This document shows positions 36,063-44,922 of a DNA stretch of 64,000 nucleotides, piece after piece. Under the pieces are notes generated by a model. The model made no database searches. It was not told where the DNA came from and was given only the letters and a program-made list of their open reading frames with translations. The position numbers and the translations under genes were made by a program. Position 1 is the stretch's first letter, and each line of letters begins with the position of its first letter. This DNA is from Planctomycetota bacterium (GTDB lineage: Bacteria; Planctomycetota; GCA-2746535): the NCBI GenBank assembly GCA_002746535.1, contig NVWA01000014.1, positions 62,001-126,000 on the forward strand, read 5' to 3'.

Positions 36063-36800
36063 TTAAAACTCCAAAGTAATGATAACAGGTAAATGATCGC
36101 TTAAGAATGTTTTGTTAATACCGGATGGTATTAACTTTTCTTTTGGTATTACTTCATAATTGACGATATTATTTTTAAGTTCTGAATTGATCCAAATGAA
36201 GTCACCTCTTTTCTTTTTTTCTGTTATTCCTGTGGTTAGATGCTTTTTATTTAATATATCTGCTGAATCAAAATATCCATTTTTACTCATAAACGAATAT
36301 ATTTCACTTCCTTCATAGTCATTAAAGTCACCACAAATAATATCAAGATCTGAATGAGACAAAAGGAGGGCTGTCATTTCATTTATTTTCTTTTTCTTAG
36401 AACCTTCTACACCTAAATGCCTATTAGAAGGTAAATGTAAATTTGAAATTTTTAATTGAGTTTCCTGAAATGAAATGTTAGAAATTTGGATTAATCGGTC
36501 AAAATTTAAATCATTAGATTCAATGGATTCAATGATATTCTTTGATAATACTCCTCCACCATATTGTCTCAATTGATTTCCAGGTGTATAGACACCTTCA
36601 ATTGATAAAAGAGATTTTAAGCTGTTAACGGTTTCTTGACTTTGGATTTCTTGAAAACAATAGAGATCAATATTTTCGGATAAGTAAATTTCTGATAAAT
36701 ATTTTAGTATTTTTTGGTTTGCATTTTGTGGCTGATCAGATTCAAAGGGAACTCCTTGATACCAAAACACATTTTGGCTTAATAATTTAAATTGACTCAT
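36063..36800 (-). CDS. Endonuclease/exonuclease/phosphatase (EEP) family protein
   Basis: The EEP metal-dependent phosphoesterase fold is shown by an N-terminal SQNVFWYQGVPF, CFQEIQSQE (catalytic Glu), ISNLHLPSN, CGDFNDYEGSE and a closing SDHLPVI. Members cut DNA, RNA or phospholipid head groups. Length of 245 residues without a signal peptide indicates a cytoplasmic enzyme, but no feature narrows down the substrate. It is co-oriented with the HAD gene with a one-base gap. Confidence 0.84.
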   Translation of the reverse strand: MSQFKLLSQNVFWYQGVPFESDQPQNANQKILKYLSEIYLSENIDLYCFQEIQSQETVNSLKSLLSIEGVYTPGNQLRQYGGGVLSKNIIESIESNDLNFDRLIQISNISFQETQLKISNLHLPSNRHLGVEGSKKKKINEMTALLLSHSDLDIICGDFNDYEGSEIYSFMSKNGYFDSADILNKKHLTTGITEKKKRGDFIWINSELKNNIVNYEVIPKEKLIPSGINKTFLSDHLPVIITLEF

Positions 36801-36894
36801 AAATTTTACAAAAACAAATGATTCTAGTTAGTATGAATATTAGAGCAATTTAATAAAAGTATTTTAAAAAATCTATTTTGTGAGAAAAGTATTA

Positions 36895-37377
36895 TTAGCT
36901 TATGGGACCGGAATCTAAATCAGATTTAAGATTACAAAACGGTGGGACTTTATGTCTATCTTCTAAAAATTGAATAAGTTGTTCTCTATTCATAATGGTT
37001 TCAGCGTTACTTTTTAATTCTTCAATTGAAAAATAATGATAGTCAATCACAATATCGTTTTTTGGGATAAGAGGTGAATCCTTGGAAGTAATTTCAAAAA
37101 CAGGTGCTAATAAGTGAAATGGTCTCTGGAGTTGAATCCTTTCAAATACAGTAATAAATTTACCTACTTCTATTACTTGTTTTGTTTCTTCTAGAAACTC
37201 TCTTTTTAAAGTTACTTGAGCTGATTCTCCGGGTTTTTGCTTTCCTCCCGGGATACCCCATATTGGCCCAAACTCTTTATACAAATTTTTTACAAGTAGA
37301 ATTTTTTTATCTTTTTCCTGAATGCCAAATACACAATTTGTAATGGATAGGGAGGAAGGTGTTTTTGATTCAGACAT
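36895..37377 (-). CDS. Nudix hydrolase
   Basis: The Nudix box GX5EX7REUXEEXGU is present as GGKQKPGESAQVTLKREFLE followed by ET, which coordinates magnesium for cleavage of nucleoside diphosphates linked to another group. 160 residues is normal for a small housekeeping member such as an ADP-ribose or 8-oxo-dGTP hydrolase; the substrate is not determinable. It sits alone on the minus strand between the EEP gene and rpoZ. Confidence 0.88.
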   Translation of the reverse strand: MSESKTPSSLSITNCVFGIQEKDKKILLVKNLYKEFGPIWGIPGGKQKPGESAQVTLKREFLEETKQVIEVGKFITVFERIQLQRPFHLLAPVFEITSKDSPLIPKNDIVIDYHYFSIEELKSNAETIMNREQLIQFLEDRHKVPPFCNLKSDLDSGPIS

Positions 37378-37458
37378 AGAATATTAACGGTCTTAATTTT
37401 ATAGAATGTTTCTTTTGAATGATGGTTGTTTTGTGGAGATCTATATTTATAGAAAGGG

Positions 37459-37483
37459 TAGGGACGATTTTAAATCGCCCCTA
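37459..37483 (-). terminator. Candidate intrinsic terminator after rpoZ
   Basis: On the minus strand AGGGGCGATTT and AATCGTCCCT form a stem with one G-U pair just after the rpoZ stop codon. The following T-tract is short (CCCTTTCT), so it is a moderate terminator for the pheA-to-rpoZ operon. Confidence 0.55.
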
Positions 37484-37506
37484 GTTAAAATTTATATATA
37501 GATTGG

Positions 37507-37764
37507 TTAATCTTCTAAAAAGAAGTCATCATCATCTTCATATATTAATTCATATGCACCTTCTTCAGTTGTTTTAAGTGAAATCTTATCTTCATTGATT
37601 TCTTTTAAAACGACATTTTTGATATTTTTTAATGAAGCATTCACAAGTGGCTTAGCGCCATTTTGAATATCGCGATATCTTAAATTAATTAATGTCACTA
37701 ACGAAAACATTCCGCCAACTTTGATCGCTAGATCGTCCATTTGAATTGCACGTGTTTCACTCAT
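37507..37764 (-). CDS. rpoZ: RNA polymerase omega subunit
   Basis: An 85-residue protein whose central block FSLVTLINLRYRDIQNGAKP and PLVNASLKNIKNVVLKEI resemble the omega fold, which holds the beta' subunit in place. The position after yicC and a nucleotide monophosphate kinase gene is the classic bacterial rpoZ neighbourhood and raises confidence. The C-terminus is very acidic (YEDDDDFFLED). It overlaps the kinase gene by 8 bases. Confidence 0.8.
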   Translation of the reverse strand: MSETRAIQMDDLAIKVGGMFSLVTLINLRYRDIQNGAKPLVNASLKNIKNVVLKEINEDKISLKTTEEGAYELIYEDDDDFFLED

Positions 37765-38308
37765 TGGTATTCTCCTTTTTATTTTGATTATTTATATTTT
37801 GAATAACTATTTCAGCTAATTGTTCTGGGCTTAATTCATCTGAATTTAAATTTAAATCATAACAAGTGGAAATGTTTGGGTCGATATTATAAATTGATAA
37901 ATACCGTTGTCTGTCACATTCATCACGTTGTTTATTTTTTTTAATCGATGTTTCATAATCTAAATTATCTCTTGTTTCTAATCTTTTTGCTCTAGTTTCT
38001 ATAGATGCTGTTAACCAAATTTTAAAAGCATTAATTTTATTTTTATGTACGAGTGCTCCAATCATGCGGCCTTCTAATAAGCACTGCCCATCTTTAGCAT
38101 ATGCGATCATTTTATCATCTAGATCTTTATCAATTTCAGGGTGCTCAACCGCATATTGTCCAAATTCAACGAGCGTCATTTTTAAATCCTTAGCTGTTTG
38201 TCTAAAAACAGCCCCAGCATATTCATAAGATAGCTGAAGGCTTTCTTTTAGTATTTTTGCTAATGTACTTGTACCACTTCCGGGTGGACCACCTAACGTG
38301 ACAATCAT
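37757..38308 (-). CDS. Cytidylate kinase-like nucleoside monophosphate kinase
   Basis: The Walker A loop GGPPGSGTSTLAK is at residues 6-18. The segments YAGAVFRQTAKDLKMTLVEFG and AVEHPEIDKDLD match the archaeal-type CMP kinase family rather than the usual bacterial Cmk or Gmk. It would phosphorylate CMP or dCMP. In most bacteria yicC is followed by gmk and rpoZ, so here a CMP-kinase-like protein occupies the guanylate kinase slot; specificity for CMP is inferred from the family, and GMP is possible. The lid arginines ETRAKRLETRDN are present. Confidence 0.8.
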   Translation of the reverse strand: MIVTLGGPPGSGTSTLAKILKESLQLSYEYAGAVFRQTAKDLKMTLVEFGQYAVEHPEIDKDLDDKMIAYAKDGQCLLEGRMIGALVHKNKINAFKIWLTASIETRAKRLETRDNLDYETSIKKNKQRDECDRQRYLSIYNIDPNISTCYDLNLNSDELSPEQLAEIVIQNINNQNKKENTNE

Positions 38309-38309
38309 A

Positions 38310-39200
38310 TTATTCTAAATTTTGGACCTGTTCTCTAATGGTTTCCACTTCATATTTTCCTGCGAGTGCTGTTTTTGAAATATCGTATATTTTTGTTTTA
38401 GAAACGATCGTGTTGAATTCTCTATTAAATTCTTGGCAAATAAAATCTAGCTTCTTGCCAACAGAATCATTATTATTTAGTACATTTTCCATTTCTTTAC
38501 TGTGTGAAGAAATTCGGTTGAGCTCTTCAGTTATATCTGCTTTCTCTACTAGCACAGCAATTTCTTTTACAATGTCCGATTTTTCTAATTTAATATCATT
38601 TGAAATTAACTCGGCGGCTTTTGATATTTTGGAAAAAATTTCATCAGCCATTTGCTTTTTCACATTTTCATATGATAAGGATAATTCTTTATGAATATTA
38701 TTTATTCTCTCTAAGCTATCTTCAATTGTTATTTTTAATCTTTGACCTTCATTAGTTCTCATTTGATTTAAATCATTTAGAACATTGTTCAGCTCTTCTT
38801 CGATCATTTGACTTAAAGCCTTTTCATCGTGTTCTTGTGAAGATTTTTCTTCAATGAAATTTGGCATCATTAATAATGTATCCAGCGAAATGTCTCTAGA
38901 AATACATAGTTCTTTTGCAGTTTTTTGAAGATCATTGACAACTGCTTTTGCATATTCTTGATTGATTTGAAAATCATTGGTGACATTATTATTTTTCAGT
39001 TTAATTATTATTGTGATGGATCCACGTTTAACTTTGTCTTGTATGGTTTTACGAATCATAGATTCATAGCGTTCCATACCCGACATGAGCTTAAAATTAA
39101 TATTTAAAAACCGATTATTAACAGTTTTTAATTCAATATTAATCTGTTGCTCATCTCTATCAATTGTAGATGAAGCATAACCGGTCATGCTTTTAATCAT
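38310..39200 (-). CDS. yicC: YicC family endoribonuclease-like protein
   Basis: The opening MIKSMTGYASS is the family hallmark, and the C-terminus (FICQEFNREFNTIVSKTK and ETIREQVQNLE) is strongly conserved. YicC-family proteins are reported as endoribonucleases that cut small RNAs. Length of 296 residues is normal. It is followed after one base by the kinase gene and preceded by secG. Confidence 0.94.
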   Translation of the reverse strand: MIKSMTGYASSTIDRDEQQINIELKTVNNRFLNINFKLMSGMERYESMIRKTIQDKVKRGSITIIIKLKNNNVTNDFQINQEYAKAVVNDLQKTAKELCISRDISLDTLLMMPNFIEEKSSQEHDEKALSQMIEEELNNVLNDLNQMRTNEGQRLKITIEDSLERINNIHKELSLSYENVKKQMADEIFSKISKAAELISNDIKLEKSDIVKEIAVLVEKADITEELNRISSHSKEMENVLNNNDSVGKKLDFICQEFNREFNTIVSKTKIYDISKTALAGKYEVETIREQVQNLE

Positions 39201-39212
39201 TAAACCTAACCC

Positions 39213-39746
39213 TTATTTTGGTGTTTCTTCTTTTTTGGGTTCTATTGCCTTTTTATCAGAATTCTCAACTTCTTTGTCCTTAACATTGTCAGCAGGATTA
39301 TCTTTCGATTTTTCTTTATCTGCAGGAATAGGGACAACTACAGTGGTACCTTCTTTTGAGTTAATCGTATTTGAATCGTCAGTAGGAACAGCTTTAATTT
39401 TTTTAGCATCAATAGTTTTCGCATCAGATTTTAAATCTACATCTTTTTTATTAGGTGTTTTGCTATCCTCAACGTCTGTAACTATCGTATCGGTTTCTTT
39501 ACCCATTACTGATTTATAGGTTTTGTTTGAAGTATCCAATAAATGAGTCATTAAAATTAATGTGAAAAATAAAAAAGCACAAACCCCGGTTACTTTAATA
39601 ATGGTTTTATCAGTATTTGCTCCTAATGAAGCCATCGTTGATGAACCTGTAATACCACCTAAACCACCACTTTTACTATCTTGAATTAAAACTAATCCAG
39701 TAAGCACAACACAAACAAAACATAACAAAACATAAATTACAGTCAT
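39213..39746 (-). CDS. secG: SecG preprotein translocase subunit with long acidic/basic tail
   Basis: Two membrane helices at about residues 2-22 and 53-72 flank the family loop GLVLIQDSKSGGLGG. This helps SecYE in protein export. The bacterial protein is usually 70-115 residues; here it is followed by about 95 residues, rich in Lys, Asp, Ser and Pro without hydrophobic segments, which should be disordered. Last third identity cannot be assigned. The genetic setting after tpiA matches the frequent tpiA-secG pair. Confidence 0.9.
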   Translation of the reverse strand: MTVIYVLLCFVCVVLTGLVLIQDSKSGGLGGITGSSTMASLGANTDKTIIKVTGVCAFLFFTLILMTHLLDTSNKTYKSVMGKETDTIVTDVEDSKTPNKKDVDLKSDAKTIDAKKIKAVPTDDSNTINSKEGTTVVVPIPADKEKSKDNPADNVKDKEVENSDKKAIEPKKEETPK

Positions 39747-39771
39747 TTCTTTTCCTTTTTATTTCAATTTA

Positions 39772-40533
39772 TTATAAATTATTAGCTTCTTTTAAAATAG
39801 CACTAAATCCATCAACCTTTAAACTTGCTCCGCCTACTAGGGCACCATCTATATCTGCTTGCCCTAAAAGTTCTTTTGCATTTTTATCATTAACAGAGCC
39901 GCCATATTGAATAATTATTTTTTCACTAACAGTATCACCGTATTTTTCTTTGATAAGATTTCTTATAAACGCATGAACTTCTTGAGCTTGTTCAGGTGAA
40001 GCTGTTTTTCCTGTTCCAATTGCCCAAACTGGTTCATATGCAATAATTACTTTTGAGAAGTCGTCAGCTGATAAGTGAAATAGTCCTTCTGAAAGTTGAG
40101 CTCCTAGTACTTCTTCAAGTTTTCCTGACTCTCTTTGTTCTAAACTTTCACCCAAACATACAATTGGTGTTAAGCTATTGTTTAAAACACAGGATGTTTT
40201 TTTAGAAACCCATTCGTTTGTCTCACCATAATATTGACGTCTTTCAGAGTGACCTACAAGTATGTGACTAGCTCCAATGTCTTTTGCCATTTCTGTAGAA
40301 GTTTCACCAGTATAGGCTCCTTTTGATTCAAAATAAACATTTTGTAAGCCAACAGCAATATTTGAGGTTACGGTTAATTCAATTACCTTTGATGCGTATA
40401 TAGCCGGAGGAATGAAAATAATATCGATATTATTTAAATCAGTAGATTCTTTGATTATTCCATTGACCAACTCAGTTATAAAACCTGAGTCACCATTCAT
40501 TTTCCAGTTGCCTGCGATTACTTGTTTTCTCAT
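39772..40533 (-). CDS. tpiA: Triosephosphate isomerase
   Basis: A glycolytic TIM-barrel enzyme interconverting dihydroxyacetone phosphate and glyceraldehyde 3-phosphate. The N-terminal GNWKMNGD carries the substrate-binding Asn and Lys, GHSERRQYYGE the catalytic His, AYEPVWAIGTGKTAS the catalytic Glu, and QYGGSVN and DGALVGGASL the phosphate loops. 253 residues. It lies 11 bases after pheA and 25 before secG. Confidence 0.98.
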   Translation of the reverse strand: MRKQVIAGNWKMNGDSGFITELVNGIIKESTDLNNIDIIFIPPAIYASKVIELTVTSNIAVGLQNVYFESKGAYTGETSTEMAKDIGASHILVGHSERRQYYGETNEWVSKKTSCVLNNSLTPIVCLGESLEQRESGKLEEVLGAQLSEGLFHLSADDFSKVIIAYEPVWAIGTGKTASPEQAQEVHAFIRNLIKEKYGDTVSEKIIIQYGGSVNDKNAKELLGQADIDGALVGGASLKVDGFSAILKEANNL

Positions 40534-40544
40534 TTTAATTCCTT

Positions 40545-41525
40545 TTAAATTACTTTTCTATATGACCCAAGTACATTAATTGAAAATGCAAAAGTATTCA
40601 GATTTTCTAATATTTTTGAAATTGTAGGATCTTTTTGATTTCCTTCAAAATCTATTAAAAAGTTGTAACACCATGTTTGTAATTTACTTGGTCTTGATTC
40701 TATTCTAGTTAGGCTGATATTTTCTTTTTGAAATGCTTGAAGTAGTTGAAAAAGGGAACCCGGTTTATCCTTTAGCGTTATTGATAAGCTTGTTTTATAG
40801 GGACCATCTACATGATCAATACTTTTTCCTATTATTAAAAATCTTGTTTGATTTATAGTTGAATCTTGAATGTTTTCTTCAACTAATTTTATTGGATATA
40901 AATCTGTAAGAATTTTACTTCCAATGGTACCGCTGTTTTTTTCTGTACTTGCTTTTTTAGATGCAGAACCTGTGCTCGACATTTCAACTAATTCAGCATT
41001 TGGATAATTTATTTTTATCCAATTCCAACATTGGCCAAAAGGCTGTGGATGAGAATATATATGCGTAATATTTTTTGGCTCTGAGTTTGAAAGAAAACAG
41101 TGGTTAATATTTAATGTTGCTTCAGCTGAGATATTTGTAGTGTTTTGTAGCAGCATATCGATTGTGTGAACAATACTACCATTGATAGAATTTTCGATGG
41201 GCACAATTCCATTGTCTATATTTCCTTTTGAAACTTCGTTGAAAACATCCGGAATTGAATTTAACGGTACCAAGTCTGCTATTGAACTGAATACGTCAAT
41301 TGCAATTTGATTTGAAAATGTTCCGACTGGTCCTAAATATCCAATAGATCTATTTTTGGTAATGGCTTCTTCTTGAATTTTGAGATCTCTAACTAATTTA
41401 TTTTCAATTGATTTTTTTTGCTCTTCATTTAATGAATTAGAGTCTTCATTTTGATTTTGAAGTAGAGAAACACGCTTTTGAATCAACGTTAAAATTTCTT
41501 TATCAATCTCTTTTAAAGTAGACAT
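40545..41525 (-). CDS. pheA: Prephenate dehydratase with remnant chorismate mutase-like N-terminus (P-protein)
   Basis: The central domain (about residues 60-240) is a prephenate dehydratase with YLGPVGTFS, IVPIENSINGSI, YSHPQPFGQC and the substrate motif NQTRFLII. A C-terminal ACT domain (about 245-326) with KDKPGSLFQLL and IESRPSK gives phenylalanine feedback. The first 55 residues resemble a chorismate mutase helix (EIDKEILTLIQKRVSLLQ) but are about 30 residues shorter than normal and lack the Arg, Lys and Arg-Glu set of the active site. The mutase half is probably inactive or missing. The enzyme starts the six-gene operon to rpoZ. Confidence 0.9.
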   Translation of the reverse strand: MSTLKEIDKEILTLIQKRVSLLQNQNEDSNSLNEEQKKSIENKLVRDLKIQEEAITKNRSIGYLGPVGTFSNQIAIDVFSSIADLVPLNSIPDVFNEVSKGNIDNGIVPIENSINGSIVHTIDMLLQNTTNISAEATLNINHCFLSNSEPKNITHIYSHPQPFGQCWNWIKINYPNAELVEMSSTGSASKKASTEKNSGTIGSKILTDLYPIKLVEENIQDSTINQTRFLIIGKSIDHVDGPYKTSLSITLKDKPGSLFQLLQAFQKENISLTRIESRPSKLQTWCYNFLIDFEGNQKDPTISKILENLNTFAFSINVLGSYRKVI

Positions 41526-41675
41526 TTACCTGACTTTTCAATATTTATAAAATAGTTAAATTTAAGGACTTACGCGAAAAAAAAGGCAGTGAATTCTATT
41601 TAAATAATCAAAAAAGTCAAATTTGAGGTCATTATTGAGAGCCGATATTTAACTTAAAAGATAATATGGAAGGTG

Positions 41676-42149
41676 TTAATATTTTGCTAATTGCAGTTCT
41701 TCACAATAGGAGTCGATACCAACGCTATTTATGATAGATCTTTGTGATTCAATCCAATCGACTTGATTTTCGATAGTAGTTAGAACTTCGGTTAAAATGG
41801 GTAGTGCATCCGTATGATTTGATTTTTGGCATTTGTGAATACATGCATGTAAATGACTTAATGTGGAAAGTAGCAGTCCTAAATCTAATTTATATTGAGT
41901 CTTTAAATGTGTATCAACATTTAAAAGATCATAGTCCTTTATTTGAGGAATTTCATCATTTTCAATCAAATATTCGATTATTTTCTCTGAGCTTTTGCCG
42001 TTATCAATCCCCATTTTGAAGTAATATTGAGAAATTGATACAAAACCTTGTTTTTTTTGAATTTTTGAATGAATGAAAAACTGGTTGATAGACGTCAAAT
42101 GTGTTTTAAGAATCTGATTTAATTCTCTCAAAATTGTTTTAGAAATCAT
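41676..42149 (-). CDS. Bacterioferritin-like protein without ferroxidase or haem ligands
   Basis: The whole 157-residue chain follows bacterioferritin: LNQILKTHLTSINQFFIHSK in helix A, then a DLGLLLSTL stretch, and NQVDWIESQRSII in helix D. At the positions of E. coli Bfr Glu18, Glu51, His54, Glu94, Glu127 and His130 it has His17, Asn50, Ser53, Leu93, Ile126 and Gln129, and the haem Met52 is Gly51. No di-iron centre can form. It may be a shell subunit, a regulator or a former ferritin under a new role. Numbers are from memory of the E. coli sequence. Confidence 0.82.
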   Translation of the reverse strand: MISKTILRELNQILKTHLTSINQFFIHSKIQKKQGFVSISQYYFKMGIDNGKSSEKIIEYLIENDEIPQIKDYDLLNVDTHLKTQYKLDLGLLLSTLSHLHACIHKCQKSNHTDALPILTEVLTTIENQVDWIESQRSIINSVGIDSYCEELQLAKY

Positions 42150-42410
42150 ATTTACCTAAGCTATTTTATTAAACAAATAGAAAGTAGTATTCTATATTGT
42201 TTCAATTGATTTAGAACCACCATTTAGTTTAGATCCAAAAGTAGCAGGAAAAAAGTATTAAAGTGGTAATTAACAAATTTGTACATTATTTATGCACAAA
42301 TTTAATTAACTAATTTTGGCCACATTTTATTGATTTGGAAGTGATAGAAGAAATACGAATTATTTTAAAATAAAATGGATAAAGAGGTGTAAACGTTATG
42401 TGAAAAGATT

Positions 42411-42438
42411 AAGGACATAGCAAAAGCTATGTCCTTTT
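42411..42438 (-). terminator. Intrinsic terminator after glnN
   Basis: A perfect 11-base-pair stem, AAGGACATAGC with GCTATGTCCTT around a four-base loop, lies directly after the glnN stop codon on the minus strand. The following tract (AATCTTTTC) is short of U, while the other strand has TTTTAT, so the hairpin could serve both directions. Confidence 0.7.
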
Positions 42439-42443
42439 ATAAA

Positions 42444-44555
42444 TTAATTAATTCTAAACAATAAATCTGAATAAGAAGGGACAGGCCAAAGTGTTTTTGG
42501 TAGTATTGTTTCTAAAGCATCAATATCAATTCTCAAAGCTGCCATAGCAGGGAAAACAAGATCTCTTTCCGCTTCAGCAAATGTGTCTGCTGAATCAGTT
42601 TCTTGAGCAGTCTTTGCTACTTCTTTAAGTTTTGCTAAATTTGTTACCGCGGAGCTTAAGCTTTCATTTACTGTAGACAGTAAAGCCTCTTGTACAGAAG
42701 AATCTGCACCAGCTGATTTTAAAGAATTAACTGTATCGGCTAACTCTTTAGTGAATGTTATTACAGCAGGTATATATTGTGTATTAACCATGTTAATTGA
42801 AGTTTGCGCTTCAATATTAATTTCCATTGCGTATTGTTCTAAAAGAACTTCAACTCTGGATTCATTTTCACTTTTTGATAATACTTCATATTTTTCAAAA
42901 AGGGCAATTGATTTTTCTGTAGTGAAAGATTTAACAGCATCAACAGTATTACCTATGTTAGGTAAACCTCTTTTGGCAGCTTCTTCGACCCATTCTTCAG
43001 AATAGCCATCACCGTTGAATATGATTCTTCCGTGATTGTTCATCGCATCTTGAACAATTTGAGTTGATTCAGCTGAGACATCCGAAGCATTTTCTAATCT
43101 TGTTGCAATTTCATCAAGTGCTTCAGCAACAATTGTATTCAGGACAGTATTACATCTTGCTATAGAGGCACTAGATGGAGCCATTCTAAATTCAAATTTG
43201 TTACCTGTAAAAGCAAATGGTGATGTTCTATTCCTATCAGTATTGTCTTTAGGAAGAGGAGGTAATGAATCAACGCCTAATCTTACAAAGTCTGGATCTG
43301 AAGTAGTTGATTTACCACTTTTAGCGATGGATTCCAATATTCTGGTCAATTCGGTACCCATAAATATTGAGATAATTGCAGGAGGTGCTTCGTTAGCTCC
43401 TAATCGATGGTCATTTCCAGAATTGGCAGCAGAAGCTCTCAAAAGATCGGCATGAACATCTACTGATTTAATTAATGCTGATAATACCATTAAAAACTGC
43501 TCATTATCATGAGGAGTCTCACCAGGTTCAACTAAATTAATACCTTCATTTGTAGATAGAGACCAGTTATTATGTTTACCTGATCCATTTAATCCTGCGA
43601 AAGGTTTCTCGTGAAGTAAACAAACTAAGCCATGTCTTAAAGCAACTTTTTGTAGCATTTCCATGACTAATTGATTTTGATCAACAGCCATATTTGTAGT
43701 TGTAAAAATAGGAGCCATTTCAAATTGGGAAGGTGCTACCTCATTATGTCTTGTTTTCGAGGTGATTCCTAATTTCCAAAGTTCTTCATCAAAATTAGCC
43801 ATGAATGCTAATACTTTATCTTTAATTGATCCAAAATACTGGTCATCTAGTTCTTGACCTTTTGGTGAAGGAGCACCAAATAATGTTCTACCTGAAGTGC
43901 GTAAGTCTAATCGATTATCATAGTCTTTTCTGTCAATCAAAAAATATTCTTGTTCAGGACCAACAGTTGAAATTACTCTATTACTTTTTGTGTCACCAAA
44001 GACAGCAACTAGCCTAAGAGCTTGTTTAGAAACAGCTTCCATTGAACGTAGAAGTGGCGTCTTTTTATCAAGTGCTTCACCAGTGTAAGAACAGAAGGCT
44101 GTCGGTATGCATAATGTTTTATTATTATTTCCATCATCTTTAATAAATGCAGGTGATGTACAATCCCATGCCGTGTAACCTCTTGCTTCAAATGTAGCTC
44201 TAAGGCCACCACTTGGAAAAGAAGAAGCATCAGGTTCACCTTGAATTAACTGTGCACCAGTAAGCTCCAACATCATGCTTCCATCTCTTGCTTGTGACAA
44301 AAAGGCATCATGTTTTTCAGCTGTTTTCCCTGTTAATGGTTGAAAAATATGTGTAAAGTGTGTTGCGCCTTTAAATACAGCCCAATCTTTCATAGCATTT
44401 GCAACTACATCTGCAATGTTTGGGTCTATTTTATGTCCTTGATCGATTGTTTTTTTTAATGATTTATAAACTCCTTTTGGAAGTCTTTCCTTCATTACAG
44501 TATCATTGAAAACGTTTGATCCGAATAATTCTAAAACAGATGGTTCTGATGACAT
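42444..44555 (-). CDS. glnN: Glutamine synthetase type III
   Basis: Type III glutamine synthetases are about 700-residue enzymes, larger than type I, that form glutamine from glutamate, ammonia and ATP. The family start ([20 protein letters not shown]), the [21 protein letters not shown] block and the substrate-binding [13 protein letters not shown] and [12 protein letters not shown] segments are present, together with [17 protein letters not shown]. Length 703 is typical for Bacteroidota and PVC bacteria. It stands alone with its own terminator. Two possible operators lie 160-210 bases upstream. Confidence 0.96.
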   Translation of the reverse strand: MSSEPSVLELFGSNVFNDTVMKERLPKGVYKSLKKTIDQGHKIDPNIADVVANAMKDWAVFKGATHFTHIFQPLTGKTAEKHDAFLSQARDGSMMLELTGAQLIQGEPDASSFPSGGLRATFEARGYTAWDCTSPAFIKDDGNNNKTLCIPTAFCSYTGEALDKKTPLLRSMEAVSKQALRLVAVFGDTKSNRVISTVGPEQEYFLIDRKDYDNRLDLRTSGRTLFGAPSPKGQELDDQYFGSIKDKVLAFMANFDEELWKLGITSKTRHNEVAPSQFEMAPIFTTTNMAVDQNQLVMEMLQKVALRHGLVCLLHEKPFAGLNGSGKHNNWSLSTNEGINLVEPGETPHDNEQFLMVLSALIKSVDVHADLLRASAANSGNDHRLGANEAPPAIISIFMGTELTRILESIAKSGKSTTSDPDFVRLGVDSLPPLPKDNTDRNRTSPFAFTGNKFEFRMAPSSASIARCNTVLNTIVAEALDEIATRLENASDVSAESTQIVQDAMNNHGRIIFNGDGYSEEWVEEAAKRGLPNIGNTVDAVKSFTTEKSIALFEKYEVLSKSENESRVEVLLEQYAMEINIEAQTSINMVNTQYIPAVITFTKELADTVNSLKSAGADSSVQEALLSTVNESLSSAVTNLAKLKEVAKTAQETDSADTFAEAERDLVFPAMAALRIDIDALETILPKTLWPVPSYSDLLFRIN

Positions 44556-44922
44556 TTGCTTTTCCTTTGCTTAAATAGCTATATGTTAATAAAAAAAATT
44601 AGGTTACTATAATGAGAAAGCAATGTGAATGCCATACAAAATTAATTAATTTAAAGCTCTATTTTTTAATGAGATATGTCATTATTCAAGCATATGCGTA
44701 GCTAAAATTATATTACAAAAGTGTAATTTAGTCTTGATATTACATACTACCTTTACAAAAACGTAATGCGTTCCCTCGGATTCGGAATTTTTAAAAAATT
44801 TATTATTTAGTAAATGAAAACAAAACACTTTCAGATGGAATATTATTCTTCTTAGAAATTCGTACGTCGCAATAGTAGGAATTTTAGTTCGCTGAAATAT
44901 CATGTATTAATACAAAGCCAAA
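44556..44922. other. Divergent intergenic region between glnN and the MFS-HEAT gene
   Basis: A 367-base gap that should hold promoters for both genes. It contains two TTAC-rich dyads (44712-44766). A 73-codon minus-strand frame lies at 44682-44903 but has no ribosome-binding site or recognisable sequence and was not called. Confidence 0.5.
44712..44766. promoter_or_regulatory. Pair of dyad repeats TTACAaaagTGTAA and TTACaaaaacGTAA
   Basis: The first repeat, ATTACA-AAAG-TGTAAT (44712-44727), and the second, TTAC-AAAAAC-GTAA (44753-44766), have centres about 40 bases apart, close to four helical turns. They look like paired operators for a dimeric regulator of glnN or the divergent transporter gene. 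AT-rich DNA lowers the significance. Confidence 0.4.

Noticed and set aside
44682-44903. 73-codon minus-strand frame between glnN and the MFS-HEAT gene
   Set aside because: No ribosome-binding site, no recognisable family and an Ile/Phe/His-rich composition as expected from random AT-rich DNA; it also covers the dyad repeats.
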